From Actinomycetes bacterium (GTDB lineage Bacteria; Actinomycetota; Acidimicrobiia; Acidimicrobiales; Ilumatobacteraceae): a DNA stretch of 64,000 nt. The stretch covers positions 32,391 through 96,390 of the forward strand of contig JANXUF010000138.1 in the NCBI GenBank assembly GCA_025356335.1. The letters run 5' to 3'. Shown in pieces: positions 7,977 to 16,601 of this stretch; positions within the stretch are counted from its first letter, which is position 1; each line of letters starts with the position of its first letter. Under the pieces are notes generated by a model. That model worked only from the letters and a program-made list of their open reading frames with translations, was not told the origin of the DNA and made no database searches. The translations under genes and the position numbers were made by a program.

Positions 7977-10214
7977 GTGACTGACATCTCCGACGGTCAG
8001 CCACAGGTCGAGGTGCGATCGAGCGCGACGCCGGCCGGCCGCATCGTCATCGACAACCAGCCGATCGAGTTCTTCGCCGGCGACACCGTCGCCATCGCTG
8101 CGATCCGCGCCGGACAGCATCCGGCAACGGGTGGAACGTTGTGCCTCGCCGGCGACTGCGGCAACTGCTGCGCGATCGTCGACTCGACGCCATGGGTCCG
8201 CACCTGCCAGACCAAGGCCAAGCCCGGCCTCGCCGTCCTGCGCCAGCCGGCGGTCGGAGCGCCGGCGCTGAACCTGACGCCTCCCAAGAGCGCCGTGTCC
8301 TCCCCCATCGCTGCCGTCATCGACGTCCGACACATCAACGCCGATGTGATCGTCGTCGGTGGCGGCGCGAGCGGGACGGCCGCAGCGACCCAGGCAAGCG
8401 CTGACGGCCATACGGTCACGATCCTCGACGCCAACGAGGGAAACGAGGTCGTCGGCATCTATGCCGGACCGACCGTCATCGTCCGTACCCCCGAAGGCAT
8501 GCGCCATTTCCATGCTCATGAAGTCATCGTCGCCACCGGTGCCGCCGACCTCCAGCCCGCATGCGAAGGCAATCTCTCGAAGGGCATCTACACCGCCGGC
8601 GCGGCGGCAACCCTTGCTGAAACTCACATCGAACTCGACAACGCGCTCACCGTCACGTCGCAGCCTGTCAGAATCGTCGCTGACGACAACGGTTGGGTCT
8701 CGGGAGTCGTGACGGCGGATGCCGACGGCAATGACGTCCTCAGTGACTGCAACTCGTTGATCGTCGACCTCGGGCACATGGGCCGCGACCTACTCTCGCG
8801 TATGACCGACGAGCGTGCAGTCACGATCGTCGGACCCGCCGCGGAGCACTACCCGCTGCCGCCGTGCCCGACCTCCGGCATCGTCTGCTCGTGCTCGAAA
8901 GTGACGGTCGAGGACCTCGACGGCGTCTGGTTGCGCGGCTTCAACGAACTCGAACTCGTCAAGCGGGCTGCACTGTTCGGCACCGGCACCTGCCAGGGCG
9001 GCGTGTGCATGCCGTACCTGCGCAGCTTCGTCGCCGATCGTGCCGGGTCCGTGCCGGAGCCGTTCACGGCGCGTCCGATCAGCCGCCAGTTGACGATCGG
9101 CGAAGCATCGGCGGGGGCCTATGCCGACAACTTCCGCATGTCTCCCCTGCACGACGAACACCTCAAACTCGGCGCGCAGATGGATCGCTTCGGTGGTTGG
9201 TGGAGGCCGTGGAACTACGGTGACGTGCTCGGCGAATACTGGGCTGTCCGCGAGGCGGTGTCACTCGGCGACGTCAGCACACTCGGCAAGATGGTCGTGT
9301 CAGGACCCGACGTCGTCGAAGTGCTGGAGCGTCTCTATCCGAACAACGTCCACGACATCAAGGTCGGCCGGTCCCGCTATGTCTTGCTGCTCAACGAGCG
9401 CGGCCACCTGCTCGACGACGGCATGATCTGCCGCGAATCCGAAACCCGTTTCGTGCTGACGTTCACGTCGGGCGGCGCCTCGTTCGCCGAGATGTGGGTG
9501 CGTGACTGGGTCGAGACGTGGGGCCTCGACTGCCACATCCTCGATCGCACCACATCGCTCGCGGCGATCAACGTGACCGGCCCGCTCGCCGGCGAACTGC
9601 TGCGTCGTGTCGGTGTCGCCGAGCCGCCGAAGTTCCTACAGCATCGCCACGAAACGGTTGCCGGCGTTCCGTGCCACATCATGCGCCTCTCCTTCACCGG
9701 CGAGGCGAGCTTCGAACTGCACCATCCAGTTCACCGCTCGGTCGAGTTGTGGCAGACGCTGATGGCGGAAGGTCGAGCCCTCGGGATCAAGCCGCATGGC
9801 CTGCAGGCACTGTTCGGCATGCGCTTGGAGAAGGGACATGTGATCGTCGGCATGGACACCGAGCTGGACTCGTCGCCGCGCCGCATCGGCATGGAGTGGG
9901 CCGTCAAGATGGGCAAGCCGTACTTCGTCGGACTCGAGGCCTTGAAACGGGTCGAGCCGCTGCCCGATCACCGTCGCCTCTTCGGGTTCACGATGGCCAG
10001 CCCGGCGCCGGTCGAGGGCGCGCCGATCTATCACGACGGCACGATCGTCGGCCACGTGTCGTCGAGCTTCGACTCGCCGCTCCTCGGCAAAGCGGTAATG
10101 CTCGGCTGGATCAAACGCGAACCGTTCCCGGACACCGTGACGATCGACGGACGAACCGCCACCGTCAGTGCGCCGCCGTTCTACGACGCAGAGGGGAGGC
10201 GAGCCCGTGCCTGA
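7977..10214 (+). CDS. soxA: Sarcosine oxidase alpha subunit-like protein, short form with intact Fe-S cysteines
   Basis: The protein has 745 residues, against about 960-1000 for typical SoxA. An N-terminal [2Fe-2S] ferredoxin domain carries Cys56, Cys61, Cys64 and Cys77. A first Rossmann motif (VIVVGGGASGTAAATQA, 124-140) is followed almost at once by HEVIVATGAADLQP; the second nucleotide-binding Rossmann unit of SoxA is not visible. A BFD-like segment with Cys304, Cys306, Cys339 and Cys344 follows, then a GcvT/aminomethyltransferase domain (about 390-740, MRLEKGHVIVGMDTELD). Alpha carries the folate-binding half of heterotetrameric sarcosine oxidase. GTG 7977 is the first in-frame start and has no strong ribosome-binding site. 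Confidence 0.82.
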   Translation: MTDISDGQPQVEVRSSATPAGRIVIDNQPIEFFAGDTVAIAAIRAGQHPATGGTLCLAGDCGNCCAIVDSTPWVRTCQTKAKPGLAVLRQPAVGAPALNLTPPKSAVSSPIAAVIDVRHINADVIVVGGGASGTAAATQASADGHTVTILDANEGNEVVGIYAGPTVIVRTPEGMRHFHAHEVIVATGAADLQPACEGNLSKGIYTAGAAATLAETHIELDNALTVTSQPVRIVADDNGWVSGVVTADADGNDVLSDCNSLIVDLGHMGRDLLSRMTDERAVTIVGPAAEHYPLPPCPTSGIVCSCSKVTVEDLDGVWLRGFNELELVKRAALFGTGTCQGGVCMPYLRSFVADRAGSVPEPFTARPISRQLTIGEASAGAYADNFRMSPLHDEHLKLGAQMDRFGGWWRPWNYGDVLGEYWAVREAVSLGDVSTLGKMVVSGPDVVEVLERLYPNNVHDIKVGRSRYVLLLNERGHLLDDGMICRESETRFVLTFTSGGASFAEMWVRDWVETWGLDCHILDRTTSLAAINVTGPLAGELLRRVGVAEPPKFLQHRHETVAGVPCHIMRLSFTGEASFELHHPVHRSVELWQTLMAEGRALGIKPHGLQALFGMRLEKGHVIVGMDTELDSSPRRIGMEWAVKMGKPYFVGLEALKRVEPLPDHRRLFGFTMASPAPVEGAPIYHDGTIVGHVSSSFDSPLLGKAVMLGWIKREPFPDTVTIDGRTATVSAPPFYDAEGRRARA

Positions 10215-10623
10215 GCAACTGCGCTTCGCACACGTCGACGCACGACGCATCGTCGCCAAGCCGGCGGCCATGGATGCAGTGACCTGGCCGACCGGAACGA
10301 TCGCACTGCGGATCGCCGACGACGACGTCCTGTTGATCGGCGCCGGCACCACGGACATCACGGCGATCACGGACATCACGGTCGCCGACGAGCACGCCAT
10401 CATCAGCGACGACGCCGGCTGGTCCGGCATCTGGTTGACGTCAGCGCAAGTGGAGTCGATCGCCCTCCGTCACATCCATTGGCCGTTGCCGCCGCAACGG
10501 CCGGTCCTTGCCCAGGGTCTGATCGCCGCGATCCCGTCCAAGTTGTGGCTCGGACCCGACGGCGATGCGCTCCTGCTCGTCGCCACCGTGTCCGTCGACG
10601 AAATGCAGGAGCGCCTGTCGTGA
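10207..10623 (+). CDS. Putative sarcosine oxidase gamma-like subunit
   Basis: This is a 138-residue protein between the alpha-like and beta subunits. It overlaps the alpha stop by 8 nt and has a strong ribosome-binding site (gggagg, about 7 nt before the GTG). SLWLGPD-like segments of SoxG are echoed by SKLWLGPDGDALLLVA near the C-terminus. The protein is shorter than usual SoxG (about 200 residues) and overall similarity by eye is weak. The assignment rests mainly on position and the translationally coupled overlaps on both sides. An alternative is a lineage-specific subunit with no SoxG ancestry. Confidence 0.55.
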   Translation: MPEQLRFAHVDARRIVAKPAAMDAVTWPTGTIALRIADDDVLLIGAGTTDITAITDITVADEHAIISDDAGWSGIWLTSAQVESIALRHIHWPLPPQRPVLAQGLIAAIPSKLWLGPDGDALLLVATVSVDEMQERLS

Positions 10624-11828
10624 ACGAATTCGTCGAGACCCTCCTCGATCTGCACTGGCACGAACCGAAATCCTCGTATGACGTCGTCATCGTCGGTGGC
10701 GGCGGCCACGGCCTGGCAACCGCCTACTACCTGGCGACCCGACACGGCATCACCAACGTGGCAGTCGTCGAGGCCAACTACATCGGGTCAGGTAACAGCG
10801 GCCGCAACACGACGATCATCCGCGCGAACTACGGCATCCCGGAATCGATCCGCTTCTACCAGCACAGCATGGACCTCTACAAGACGTTGGAGGATGACAC
10901 CGGCTGCTGGATCATGCACAACACCAAAGGCCTGATCTGGCTGGCGCACACCGAATCGGCGATGCGGTCGGAGCGGGCCCGCTGCCAGCTGAATACAGCG
11001 ATGGGCACCGAGACGATCATGGTCGACCCGGCCGAGATCAAGCAACTGTGCCCACAGATCGACCTGACCGGATCCGGTCGCTACCCGGTGCTCGGCGCAT
11101 CCCATCATGTCGGCGCCTCGACGGCACGCCATGACCGTGTCGTGTGGGCATACGCCCAGGGTGCGATGCGCCTCGGCGTCCACGTCCTGCAGAACACGCC
11201 GGTCACCGGCTTGCTGATGGACGGCGATCGGGTCACGGGGGTCAAGACGGCGACCGGCAACATCTCCGCCGGCGTCGTGATGTCGGCCGTCGGCGGCGAC
11301 GTCACGCAGTTCGCCGCCCACGCCGGCGTGCGCCTGCCGATCCGCACGCACCCGCTACAGGCGTTCGTCACGAACGGCTACGCCCAGGGTTTCGGGCCGA
11401 TCATCAGCGACACCGAACTGCTGTCGTACGTCTCGCAGACCGCCCGCGGACAGATGCTCATCGGCGCCGAGTACGACCGTCAGCAGAGCTTCAGCCGTCA
11501 GTCGTCGTTCGACTTCCTGCAGAGCTGCGCCACCAAGGTTTCGTACCTGTTGCCGTTCCTCAAGAACCTGCGGATCATGCGCCAATGGACAGGGCGTTGC
11601 GACGTCTCATCTGACTTCTCCCCGGTGATGGGTTTCACGCCGGCCCCCGGATTCGTGATCACGACGGGGTGGGGCACATGGGGCTTCAAGGCGATCCCTG
11701 CCGGTGGCGAAGCGATGGCCGAGCTGATCGCCACCGATACGACGCCGGAGATCATCGAGCCGTTCTCGTTGAACCGCTTCGCCACCGATCACTCGATGGC
11801 CGACCAGGGATCGACGGGGACCCGCTGA
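10620..11828 (+). CDS. soxB: Sarcosine oxidase beta subunit
   Basis: The protein has 402 residues, matching the family length of about 400. The FAD motif YDVVIVGGGGHGLATAYYLA is followed by the highly characteristic GSGNSGRNTTIIRANY, and later by ARHDRVVWAYAQGA, the region in which family members attach FMN through a His. SDFSPVMG and the GTWGFKAIPAGGEAMAELIA end complete the fold. The subunit oxidises sarcosine to glycine with production of methylene-folate or formaldehyde and H2O2. The true start is the GTG at 10620, which overlaps the previous stop (GTGA). Confidence 0.93.
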   Translation: MNEFVETLLDLHWHEPKSSYDVVIVGGGGHGLATAYYLATRHGITNVAVVEANYIGSGNSGRNTTIIRANYGIPESIRFYQHSMDLYKTLEDDTGCWIMHNTKGLIWLAHTESAMRSERARCQLNTAMGTETIMVDPAEIKQLCPQIDLTGSGRYPVLGASHHVGASTARHDRVVWAYAQGAMRLGVHVLQNTPVTGLLMDGDRVTGVKTATGNISAGVVMSAVGGDVTQFAAHAGVRLPIRTHPLQAFVTNGYAQGFGPIISDTELLSYVSQTARGQMLIGAEYDRQQSFSRQSSFDFLQSCATKVSYLLPFLKNLRIMRQWTGRCDVSSDFSPVMGFTPAPGFVITTGWGTWGFKAIPAGGEAMAELIATDTTPEIIEPFSLNRFATDHSMADQGSTGTR

Positions 11829-12067
11829 TGTTGTGGGTCACCTGCCCGCGCTGCGGCCACCGTCCGATCGACGAGTTCAAGTTCGGCGGCGAGATCCCCG
11901 ATGTGCCGGCGTCGATCACCGACGACGCTGCCCGCGATCTCGATCGTGTGTGGATGTTCAACAACGTCGACGGTGTCACGACCGAGCGTTGGTTCCACGA
12001 AGGCGGATGCCGTCGCTGGATGACGTTGAAACGCGACACCCACCTCGACCGGGTCATCGAGGACTGA
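11828..12067 (+). CDS. soxD: Sarcosine oxidase delta subunit
   Basis: This is a 79-residue protein starting at an ATG that overlaps the soxB stop (TGATG). Zinc-binding CPRCGHRP at residues 6-13 and the later HEGGCRRWMTLKRDT match SoxD, whose Cys3-His zinc site holds the small delta subunit against the alpha/beta core. DEFKFGGE and WMFNNVDGVTTERW also fit. The familiar gene order is soxB-D-A-G; here it is A-G-B-D. Confidence 0.9.
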   Translation: MLWVTCPRCGHRPIDEFKFGGEIPDVPASITDDAARDLDRVWMFNNVDGVTTERWFHEGGCRRWMTLKRDTHLDRVIED

Positions 12068-12390
12068 ACGTCGACCTGACCACCAACAGGGCGACCACCT
12101 CACTCGCCGAGCTACGCCCTGACGTCGTCCAAGGACTCGTACAGGGCGCGATGTCGAAGGTGTCATCGGCGATCGCCTCCTCCTCCACCGAGCAGCAGCG
12201 CTGTATGACGAGTAGTTCGGCAGCGTCGTCCGTCGTCGCGTTGTCCAGCTCGACGTTGTCGATGGGAGCGGTACCGGCGACGTGGGGCTCGGGCCTGAGT
12301 ATTGCCGCGGACTGGACATGCGTTATATCGGGACGACTGTTCCAGTTATTGTGGACCACGCGGGTACGACGACCGGATGAGGAGCACACG
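12068..12390. other. 323-nt intergenic region after soxD
   Basis: No gene is supported here. A minus-strand frame (12054-12389) has an acidic, somewhat protein-like composition but lacks a ribosome-binding site and any motif. A GCGTTATAT sequence near 12323 could be part of a promoter for the following alcohol dehydrogenase. GGAG at 12381-12384 is the ribosome-binding site for the TTG start at 12391. Confidence 0.4.
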
Positions 12391-13545
12391 TTGACGAACT
12401 ATGAGCTCGGGAGAGCACCGAGGACCATTGCCGGAGTGGCGGCGCTCGACTCGCTGGCCGGCGTCATCGAAGCGACCGGCGCAGCGTATGCCGTCCTGAT
12501 CGTCGACGAGGCGGTGGCGATGACCGGGTATGCCGCTCGTGTCGCCAACGCGCTCGGCGACGTGGCATTCGTCGAACACGTCGTGCCGCAGGGCGAGCCG
12601 ACGGTCGCCTCGGTCAACGCCGCCGCTGATGCGGTGCGCTCCCATCCGGCTGCCGTCGTGATCGGGATCGGCGGAGGATCGGCGCTCGACACCGCCAAAC
12701 AGGCTGCGGTCGTCGGCGCCGGGGAGTCGGGCGTCGAGGCGTACCTATTGTGCGCCAATCCGTTCGTCGGTCGCCGTCCGATCATCGCCATTCCAACGAC
12801 ATCGGGCACCGGCGCCGAGGTCACCCGTACCTGCATCCTCAGCGACGCCGACGGCCGCAAGCTGTGGACGTGGGGTGACGAGATGTTGCCGGACGTCGTG
12901 CTTCTCGACCCCACAGCGGCAATGACGATGCCAGTGCACGTCACTGCGGCAACCGGTCTCGATGCCTTTGTCCACGCCCTCGAAGCCTGTTCCGGGCAGC
13001 GACGCAACACGTTGTCGGCGGCGCCGGCCATCCAGGCGATGCGCCTCGTCGTCCAGCATCTGCCAGGCGCCGTCGCCGACGGTACGAACCTCGCTGCCCG
13101 CCAGGGCATGCAGGAAGCGGCGTTCCTCGCAGGGACGGCAATCGACAGTTGCGGTACCGGCATCGCTCATTCGATCGGCCATTCCCTCGGCTCGCTCTAC
13201 CATCTGCCGCACGGCGTCGCCGTGTCGATCGGACTCGACGCCGCGATCGACTGGAACGTCGCCGGCGCGACGGACGCCTTCGCCGCAGCGGCCGTTGCGT
13301 TCAACACGTCGGCTACCGACATTCCGGCCGTGCTGCGCGAACTGTTCACCGCAACATCGTTCTCGTCGGTCGTCGGCCGCATGCCGGCGGCATCACTCGA
13401 CGCATCGGCGATCGCAGCGGCGATGATCGCCGTCGAGAACCAACCGATGGTCGCCAACAACTGCAGGGTTCCGAGCGACAGCGAGCGGCAGTCGCTCGCC
13501 GAACTCACGGTCGAGTCGTGGCACCGCCTGCGGGTCTCGACCTGA
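12391..13545 (+). CDS. Iron-containing alcohol dehydrogenase (group III)
   Basis: The protein has 384 residues from a TTG start supported by GGAG 7 nt upstream. The frame stays open further upstream but homology begins at NYELGRAP. NAD-binding GIGGGSALDTAKQAA and IPTTSGTGAEVT are followed by metal-site residues: Asp in TGLDAFVHALEA with its His, the His pair in GIAHSIGHSLGS, and the His of LPHGVAVSIG. The family interconverts alcohols and aldehydes using Fe(II) or Zn. Within a methylamine block it may process formaldehyde or a betaine/choline-related aldehyde (inference). The stop codon lies inside the first unit of the minisatellite. Confidence 0.9.
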   Translation: MTNYELGRAPRTIAGVAALDSLAGVIEATGAAYAVLIVDEAVAMTGYAARVANALGDVAFVEHVVPQGEPTVASVNAAADAVRSHPAAVVIGIGGGSALDTAKQAAVVGAGESGVEAYLLCANPFVGRRPIIAIPTTSGTGAEVTRTCILSDADGRKLWTWGDEMLPDVVLLDPTAAMTMPVHVTAATGLDAFVHALEACSGQRRNTLSAAPAIQAMRLVVQHLPGAVADGTNLAARQGMQEAAFLAGTAIDSCGTGIAHSIGHSLGSLYHLPHGVAVSIGLDAAIDWNVAGATDAFAAAAVAFNTSATDIPAVLRELFTATSFSSVVGRMPAASLDASAIAAAMIAVENQPMVANNCRVPSDSERQSLAELTVESWHRLRVST

Positions 13546-13717
13546 CCCGACCTGACCCGACCTGACCCGACCTGAACTGACCTGACCCGACCTGAACTGA
13601 CCTGACCCGACCTGAACTGACCTGACCCGACCTGAACTGACCTGACCAAGCTGAAAAGACCTGACCAAGCTGAAAAGACCTGACCAAGCTGAAAAGACCA
13701 GACGAGACCAGACGACC
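13541..13717. repeat. Minisatellite: ten 10-nt units, three 19-nt units, two 10-nt units
   Basis: The array reads A A A B A B A B A B, where A is cctgacccga and B is cctgaactga (13541-13640). Three identical copies of cctgaccaagctgaaaaga follow (13641-13697), then ccagacgaga and ccagacgacc (13698-13717). It begins inside the alcohol dehydrogenase stop codon and ends 12 nt before the next ATG. TGA occurs in every unit and cycles through all plus frames, so nothing can be translated through it; all three minus frames are open. Periods of 10, about 20 and 10 keep one face of the helix in phase. Confidence 0.95.
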
Positions 13718-13729
13718 GAGGAACCTGTC

Positions 13730-14857
13730 ATGACCGTCATCACACGGATCGAAATCACGCACCATCAACTGCCGCTCGACCCGCCGTTCCCCGCGTCGTG
13801 GGACACGCAGCCGCGGACGAAGTTCCCGGCGACGATCGTCCGCGTCCACGACGACGCAGGCAATGTCGGCGTCGGATCCGGCGACGCGATGTACGGCTTC
13901 TCCGACTACCAGCGGTATTTCATCGGCGAGGATCCACTCGATCTCGAACGACACGCAGCCGTCCTCGCCAACATCGAATTCCACGCCGGCCGGCCGTGGC
14001 CGGTCGATGTCGCCCTCTGGGATCTGGCCGGCAAGATCAAGGACGAACCGATCTGGAAGCTGCTCGGCGGCCACACCGATATGATCCGGGCGTACGCGTC
14101 GAGCGGAGTGCACCGAAGCGTTCCCGAGATGGTCGAGGTCGCCAGGCGGGCGATCGCCCTCGGCTTCCCGGCGATGAAGGTACGTTTCGGCCGGCCGACG
14201 ATCGACGAGGATCTTGCGGTCATCAAGGCGGTGCGCGACGCCGTCGGTAGCCGCCTCGAACTGATGGTCGACTGCAACCAGGGTTGGCGGATGCCGTGGG
14301 ACACACAGCAGCCGTGGACCGTCGACCATGCGACCGACGTCGCCATGCAACTGCAGGCCGAGCAGGTCTACTGGATGGAGGAGCCGTTGCACCGGGGAGA
14401 CTACGAGGGCATGACGGAACTCCGCAGTCGAGTCACGATGAAGATCGCCGGCGGTGAGTTGACGCGGGAACCGTACGAGTTCCGCGAACTGTTGCAGCGA
14501 GGTTGCTTCGACATCTTCCAGCCGGACTGCGTCTGTTCGATGGGCATCTCCGGCCTACGCCACCTCGCCGCCGAGGTCGACGCCGCCGGCAAGATCTTCA
14601 CGCCACATACGTGGGGCAACGGCATCGGGGTGATGGCCAACCTCCAACTCACCGCCGGCACCGTCGGCACTCCGTTCATCGAGTTCCCCTTCGACCCACC
14701 GGAGTGGACGACGGCCCGCCGCGACTACATCCTCACGGAAACGATCGAAGTGGACGGCGACGGCTGGATCAGATTGTCCGAGCGTCCCGGCCTCGGCATC
14801 GAACTCGACGAAGCCGTCCTCGCCAAGACACTCACCGGGCAGGCCACCTTCGCCTGA
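13730..14857 (+). CDS. Enolase-superfamily enzyme (mandelate racemase/muconate lactonizing type)
   Basis: This is a 375-residue two-domain protein with an alpha+beta cap (about 1-125) and a TIM barrel. Catalytic signatures are MKVRFG (the KxR/KxK base motif), MVDCNQGW (metal Asp), WMEEPLHR (metal Glu), KIAGGELT (metal Glu) and FTPHTWGNG (the general-base His of the MR subgroup). Such enzymes abstract an alpha-proton from a carboxylate and dehydrate or racemise acid sugars or related substrates. GAGG about 9 nt upstream of the ATG serves as the ribosome-binding site and sits directly after the minisatellite. The substrate is not deducible. Confidence 0.9.
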   Translation: MTVITRIEITHHQLPLDPPFPASWDTQPRTKFPATIVRVHDDAGNVGVGSGDAMYGFSDYQRYFIGEDPLDLERHAAVLANIEFHAGRPWPVDVALWDLAGKIKDEPIWKLLGGHTDMIRAYASSGVHRSVPEMVEVARRAIALGFPAMKVRFGRPTIDEDLAVIKAVRDAVGSRLELMVDCNQGWRMPWDTQQPWTVDHATDVAMQLQAEQVYWMEEPLHRGDYEGMTELRSRVTMKIAGGELTREPYEFRELLQRGCFDIFQPDCVCSMGISGLRHLAAEVDAAGKIFTPHTWGNGIGVMANLQLTAGTVGTPFIEFPFDPPEWTTARRDYILTETIEVDGDGWIRLSERPGLGIELDEAVLAKTLTGQATFA

Positions 14858-14871
14858 GCAGCGACGTTGTA

Positions 14872-14899
14872 TTGACGTAACGATTGTCTCGGCTACATT
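14872..14899 (+). promoter_or_regulatory. Sigma70-type promoter of the TetR gene, leaderless
   Basis: TTGACG at 14872-14877 and TACATT at 14894-14899 are separated by 16 nt. The -10 element ends 7 nt before the GTG at 14907, so transcription should begin at or next to the start codon. This is the clearest promoter in the window. Confidence 0.7.
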
Positions 14900-14906
14900 C
14901 TCAGCC

Positions 14907-15491
14907 GTGGCACGTACTGCGGATCCGGTTCTCAAGCAAACGCTGCTCGATCAGGTCGTCGGATATCTCAGCGAGCACGGAATCGGCATGCTGTCGTTGC
15001 GGCCGATGGCTGCAGCACTCGGGATGAGCACCAATCGCCTGTTCCATCACTTCGGCACGAAGGACGAGTTGATCACCGCTGCGCTCGAACGGGCGATCGA
15101 GCAGCAGGCGGAGATCGAAGCGAAGTGGTTCGCCGACACGCCGGACATGCTCAACGCCGACGTCCTGCGTGCGTGGTTCGACTGGATGTGCGAGGCACCG
15201 GCGAACCTTGCACTCGTGCGACTCGGGCTCGAGGCAGCGACACTCGATGCCACCGTCACCGGCATCACCTTCGATGTCCGCGAGCAGCAGATCGGGCTGT
15301 GGCGCAACCGCATCGAACAACGCCTGCTCGCAGAAGGAGCGTCGCAGCGCGTCGCAGCGATGGAAGCCTCGATCATCAAAGCGACATTCACCGGCCTGAC
15401 GCTCGACCTGATGGCCAGCGGCGACAGCACACGGTTGAAGAAAGCACTCGACATCGCCCTGGCGCGCGCCGAACCGCATATCGCCAAGTAG
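14907..15491 (+). CDS. TetR family transcriptional regulator
   Basis: The protein has 194 residues. The N-terminal helix-turn-helix is clear: LLDQVVGYLSEHGIGMLSLR, MAAALGMSTNRLFHHFGTKDELI (about 10-55). The C-terminal ligand and dimer domain is helical (WFDWMCEAPANLALVRLGLEAA). It is the last gene of the rightward methylamine block and could control it, but no shared operator was confirmed. The GTG start is supported by the leaderless promoter directly upstream. Confidence 0.9.
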   Translation: MARTADPVLKQTLLDQVVGYLSEHGIGMLSLRPMAAALGMSTNRLFHHFGTKDELITAALERAIEQQAEIEAKWFADTPDMLNADVLRAWFDWMCEAPANLALVRLGLEAATLDATVTGITFDVREQQIGLWRNRIEQRLLAEGASQRVAAMEASIIKATFTGLTLDLMASGDSTRLKKALDIALARAEPHIAK

Positions 15492-15527
15492 TTCTGGTTA
15501 CGACCGAGGCGGCCGCAGCATCCGGGT

Positions 15528-16466
15528 TCAGACGGCCAGCAGGTCGCGGGCTCCGGTGTCGCTGGACGGATGACGCAACTTGCTCATCGCACGCGCCTCG
15601 ATCTGGCGGATGCGCTCGCGGGTGAGGTTGAAATGCTCTCCCACCTCTTCGAGCGTGCGCGGTTCACCGCGGTCGAGACCGAAACGCAACTTGAGAATCT
15701 CGCGCTCGCGTTCGTCGAGCGGCGCCAGCAAACGGGCGATTTCCTCCGGAAGCAACGCCGTGGCCGCAACTTCGAACGGCGATTCTGCCGAGCGATCCTC
15801 GACGACATCGCCGAGTTCGGCATCGCCATCTTCGCGAAGCGGTTCCGACAACGACAGCGGTTCGGCGGCGAAGCGCAACGCTTCGGTCACCTTGTCCTCC
15901 GGCATCTCGACTTCACGCGCCAACTCGGCGAGCGTCGCCGGACGCCCGTACTTCAACTCGAGCCGGGCGCGGGCTTTCTGCAGCCGTGCGAGCGTGTCGC
16001 CGGCATGCACCGGGAGCCGGATCGTGCGACCAGTGTTGGCGATGCCACGGGTGATCGCCTGGCGAATCCACCATGTTGCATAGGTCGAGAACTTGAAACC
16101 TTTACGCCAGTCGAACTTCTCGACAGCATGCATCAATCCGAGGTTGCCCTCCTGGATGAGGTCGAGCAGCGGCAGACCGGACGCCTGGTACTTCTTGGCG
16201 ATCGACACCACGAGGCGCAAGTTCGACTGCACGAATCCGCGTTCGGCGTCTTCTCCGGCACGAGCGAGGCGGCGCAATTCGCGCTTCTTGGCGGGCGTCA
16301 CTTCCTTGCCGAGTCGTTCCATTTCCGAAGCCGCGGTCTTACCGGCCTCGATCGCCTTGGCGAGGCGGACCTCGTCGTCCTTGGTGAGCAACGCGTACTG
16401 GCCAATGTCAGACAGATAGAGACGGACGAGATCCTCTTCGTCCCGCTCGACACGATCTTTGGCCAC
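15528..16466 (-). CDS. RNA polymerase sigma-70 family factor (RpoD/SigA-like, group 1 or 2)
   Basis: The protein has 312 residues. Region 1.2 (DLVRLYLSDIGQYALLTKDDEVRLA) is followed by region 2 (SNLRLVVSIAKKYQASGLPLLDLIQEGNLGLM, then FKFSTYATWWIRQAITR), region 3 (RLPVHAGDTLARLQKAR) and region 4 with the -35 helix-turn-helix (TLEEVGEHFNLTRERIRQIEARAMSKLRHP). All regions are intact. There is no long acidic region 1.1, so it may be a HrdB/SigB-like group 2 factor rather than the sole primary factor. GAGG lies 6 nt before the GTG start. It converges with the TetR gene. Confidence 0.92.
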   Translation of the reverse strand: MAKDRVERDEEDLVRLYLSDIGQYALLTKDDEVRLAKAIEAGKTAASEMERLGKEVTPAKKRELRRLARAGEDAERGFVQSNLRLVVSIAKKYQASGLPLLDLIQEGNLGLMHAVEKFDWRKGFKFSTYATWWIRQAITRGIANTGRTIRLPVHAGDTLARLQKARARLELKYGRPATLAELAREVEMPEDKVTEALRFAAEPLSLSEPLREDGDAELGDVVEDRSAESPFEVAATALLPEEIARLLAPLDEREREILKLRFGLDRGEPRTLEEVGEHFNLTRERIRQIEARAMSKLRHPSSDTGARDLLAV

Positions 16467-16601
16467 TGGCTACCTCGATGCATTGATCGCCGGGATGATA
16501 CTCGGCGGGGTGGGACTTGTGGCTACGATACCGAGGAGGTCCAGTGCTCCCACCCGGCGCGCAGTTTTCGCATTTTTCTCTTGGCGGAGCTCATCAGCGA
16601 C

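Noticed and set aside
12054..12389. Possible 111-codon gene on the minus strand after soxD
   Set aside because: Composition is somewhat protein-like but there is no start signal or family resemblance.
11833..12390. N-terminal extension of the iron alcohol dehydrogenase
   Set aside because: The open frame overlaps soxD out of frame. The TTG at 12391 has a ribosome-binding site and starts the homologous part.
13541..13717. CRISPR array
   Set aside because: Units are 10 or 19 nt, contiguous, with no unique spacers and no cas genes nearby.
13197..14392. Minus-strand frames reading (SGQVRSGQV)n repeats
   Set aside because: All three minus frames are open across the minisatellite because only plus-strand TGA occurs in the units. 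The rest of these frames is antisense to real genes.
15570..16601. Long N-terminal extension of the ABM-fold gene
   Set aside because: The open frame is antisense to the sigma factor gene; the protein begins at ATG 16602.
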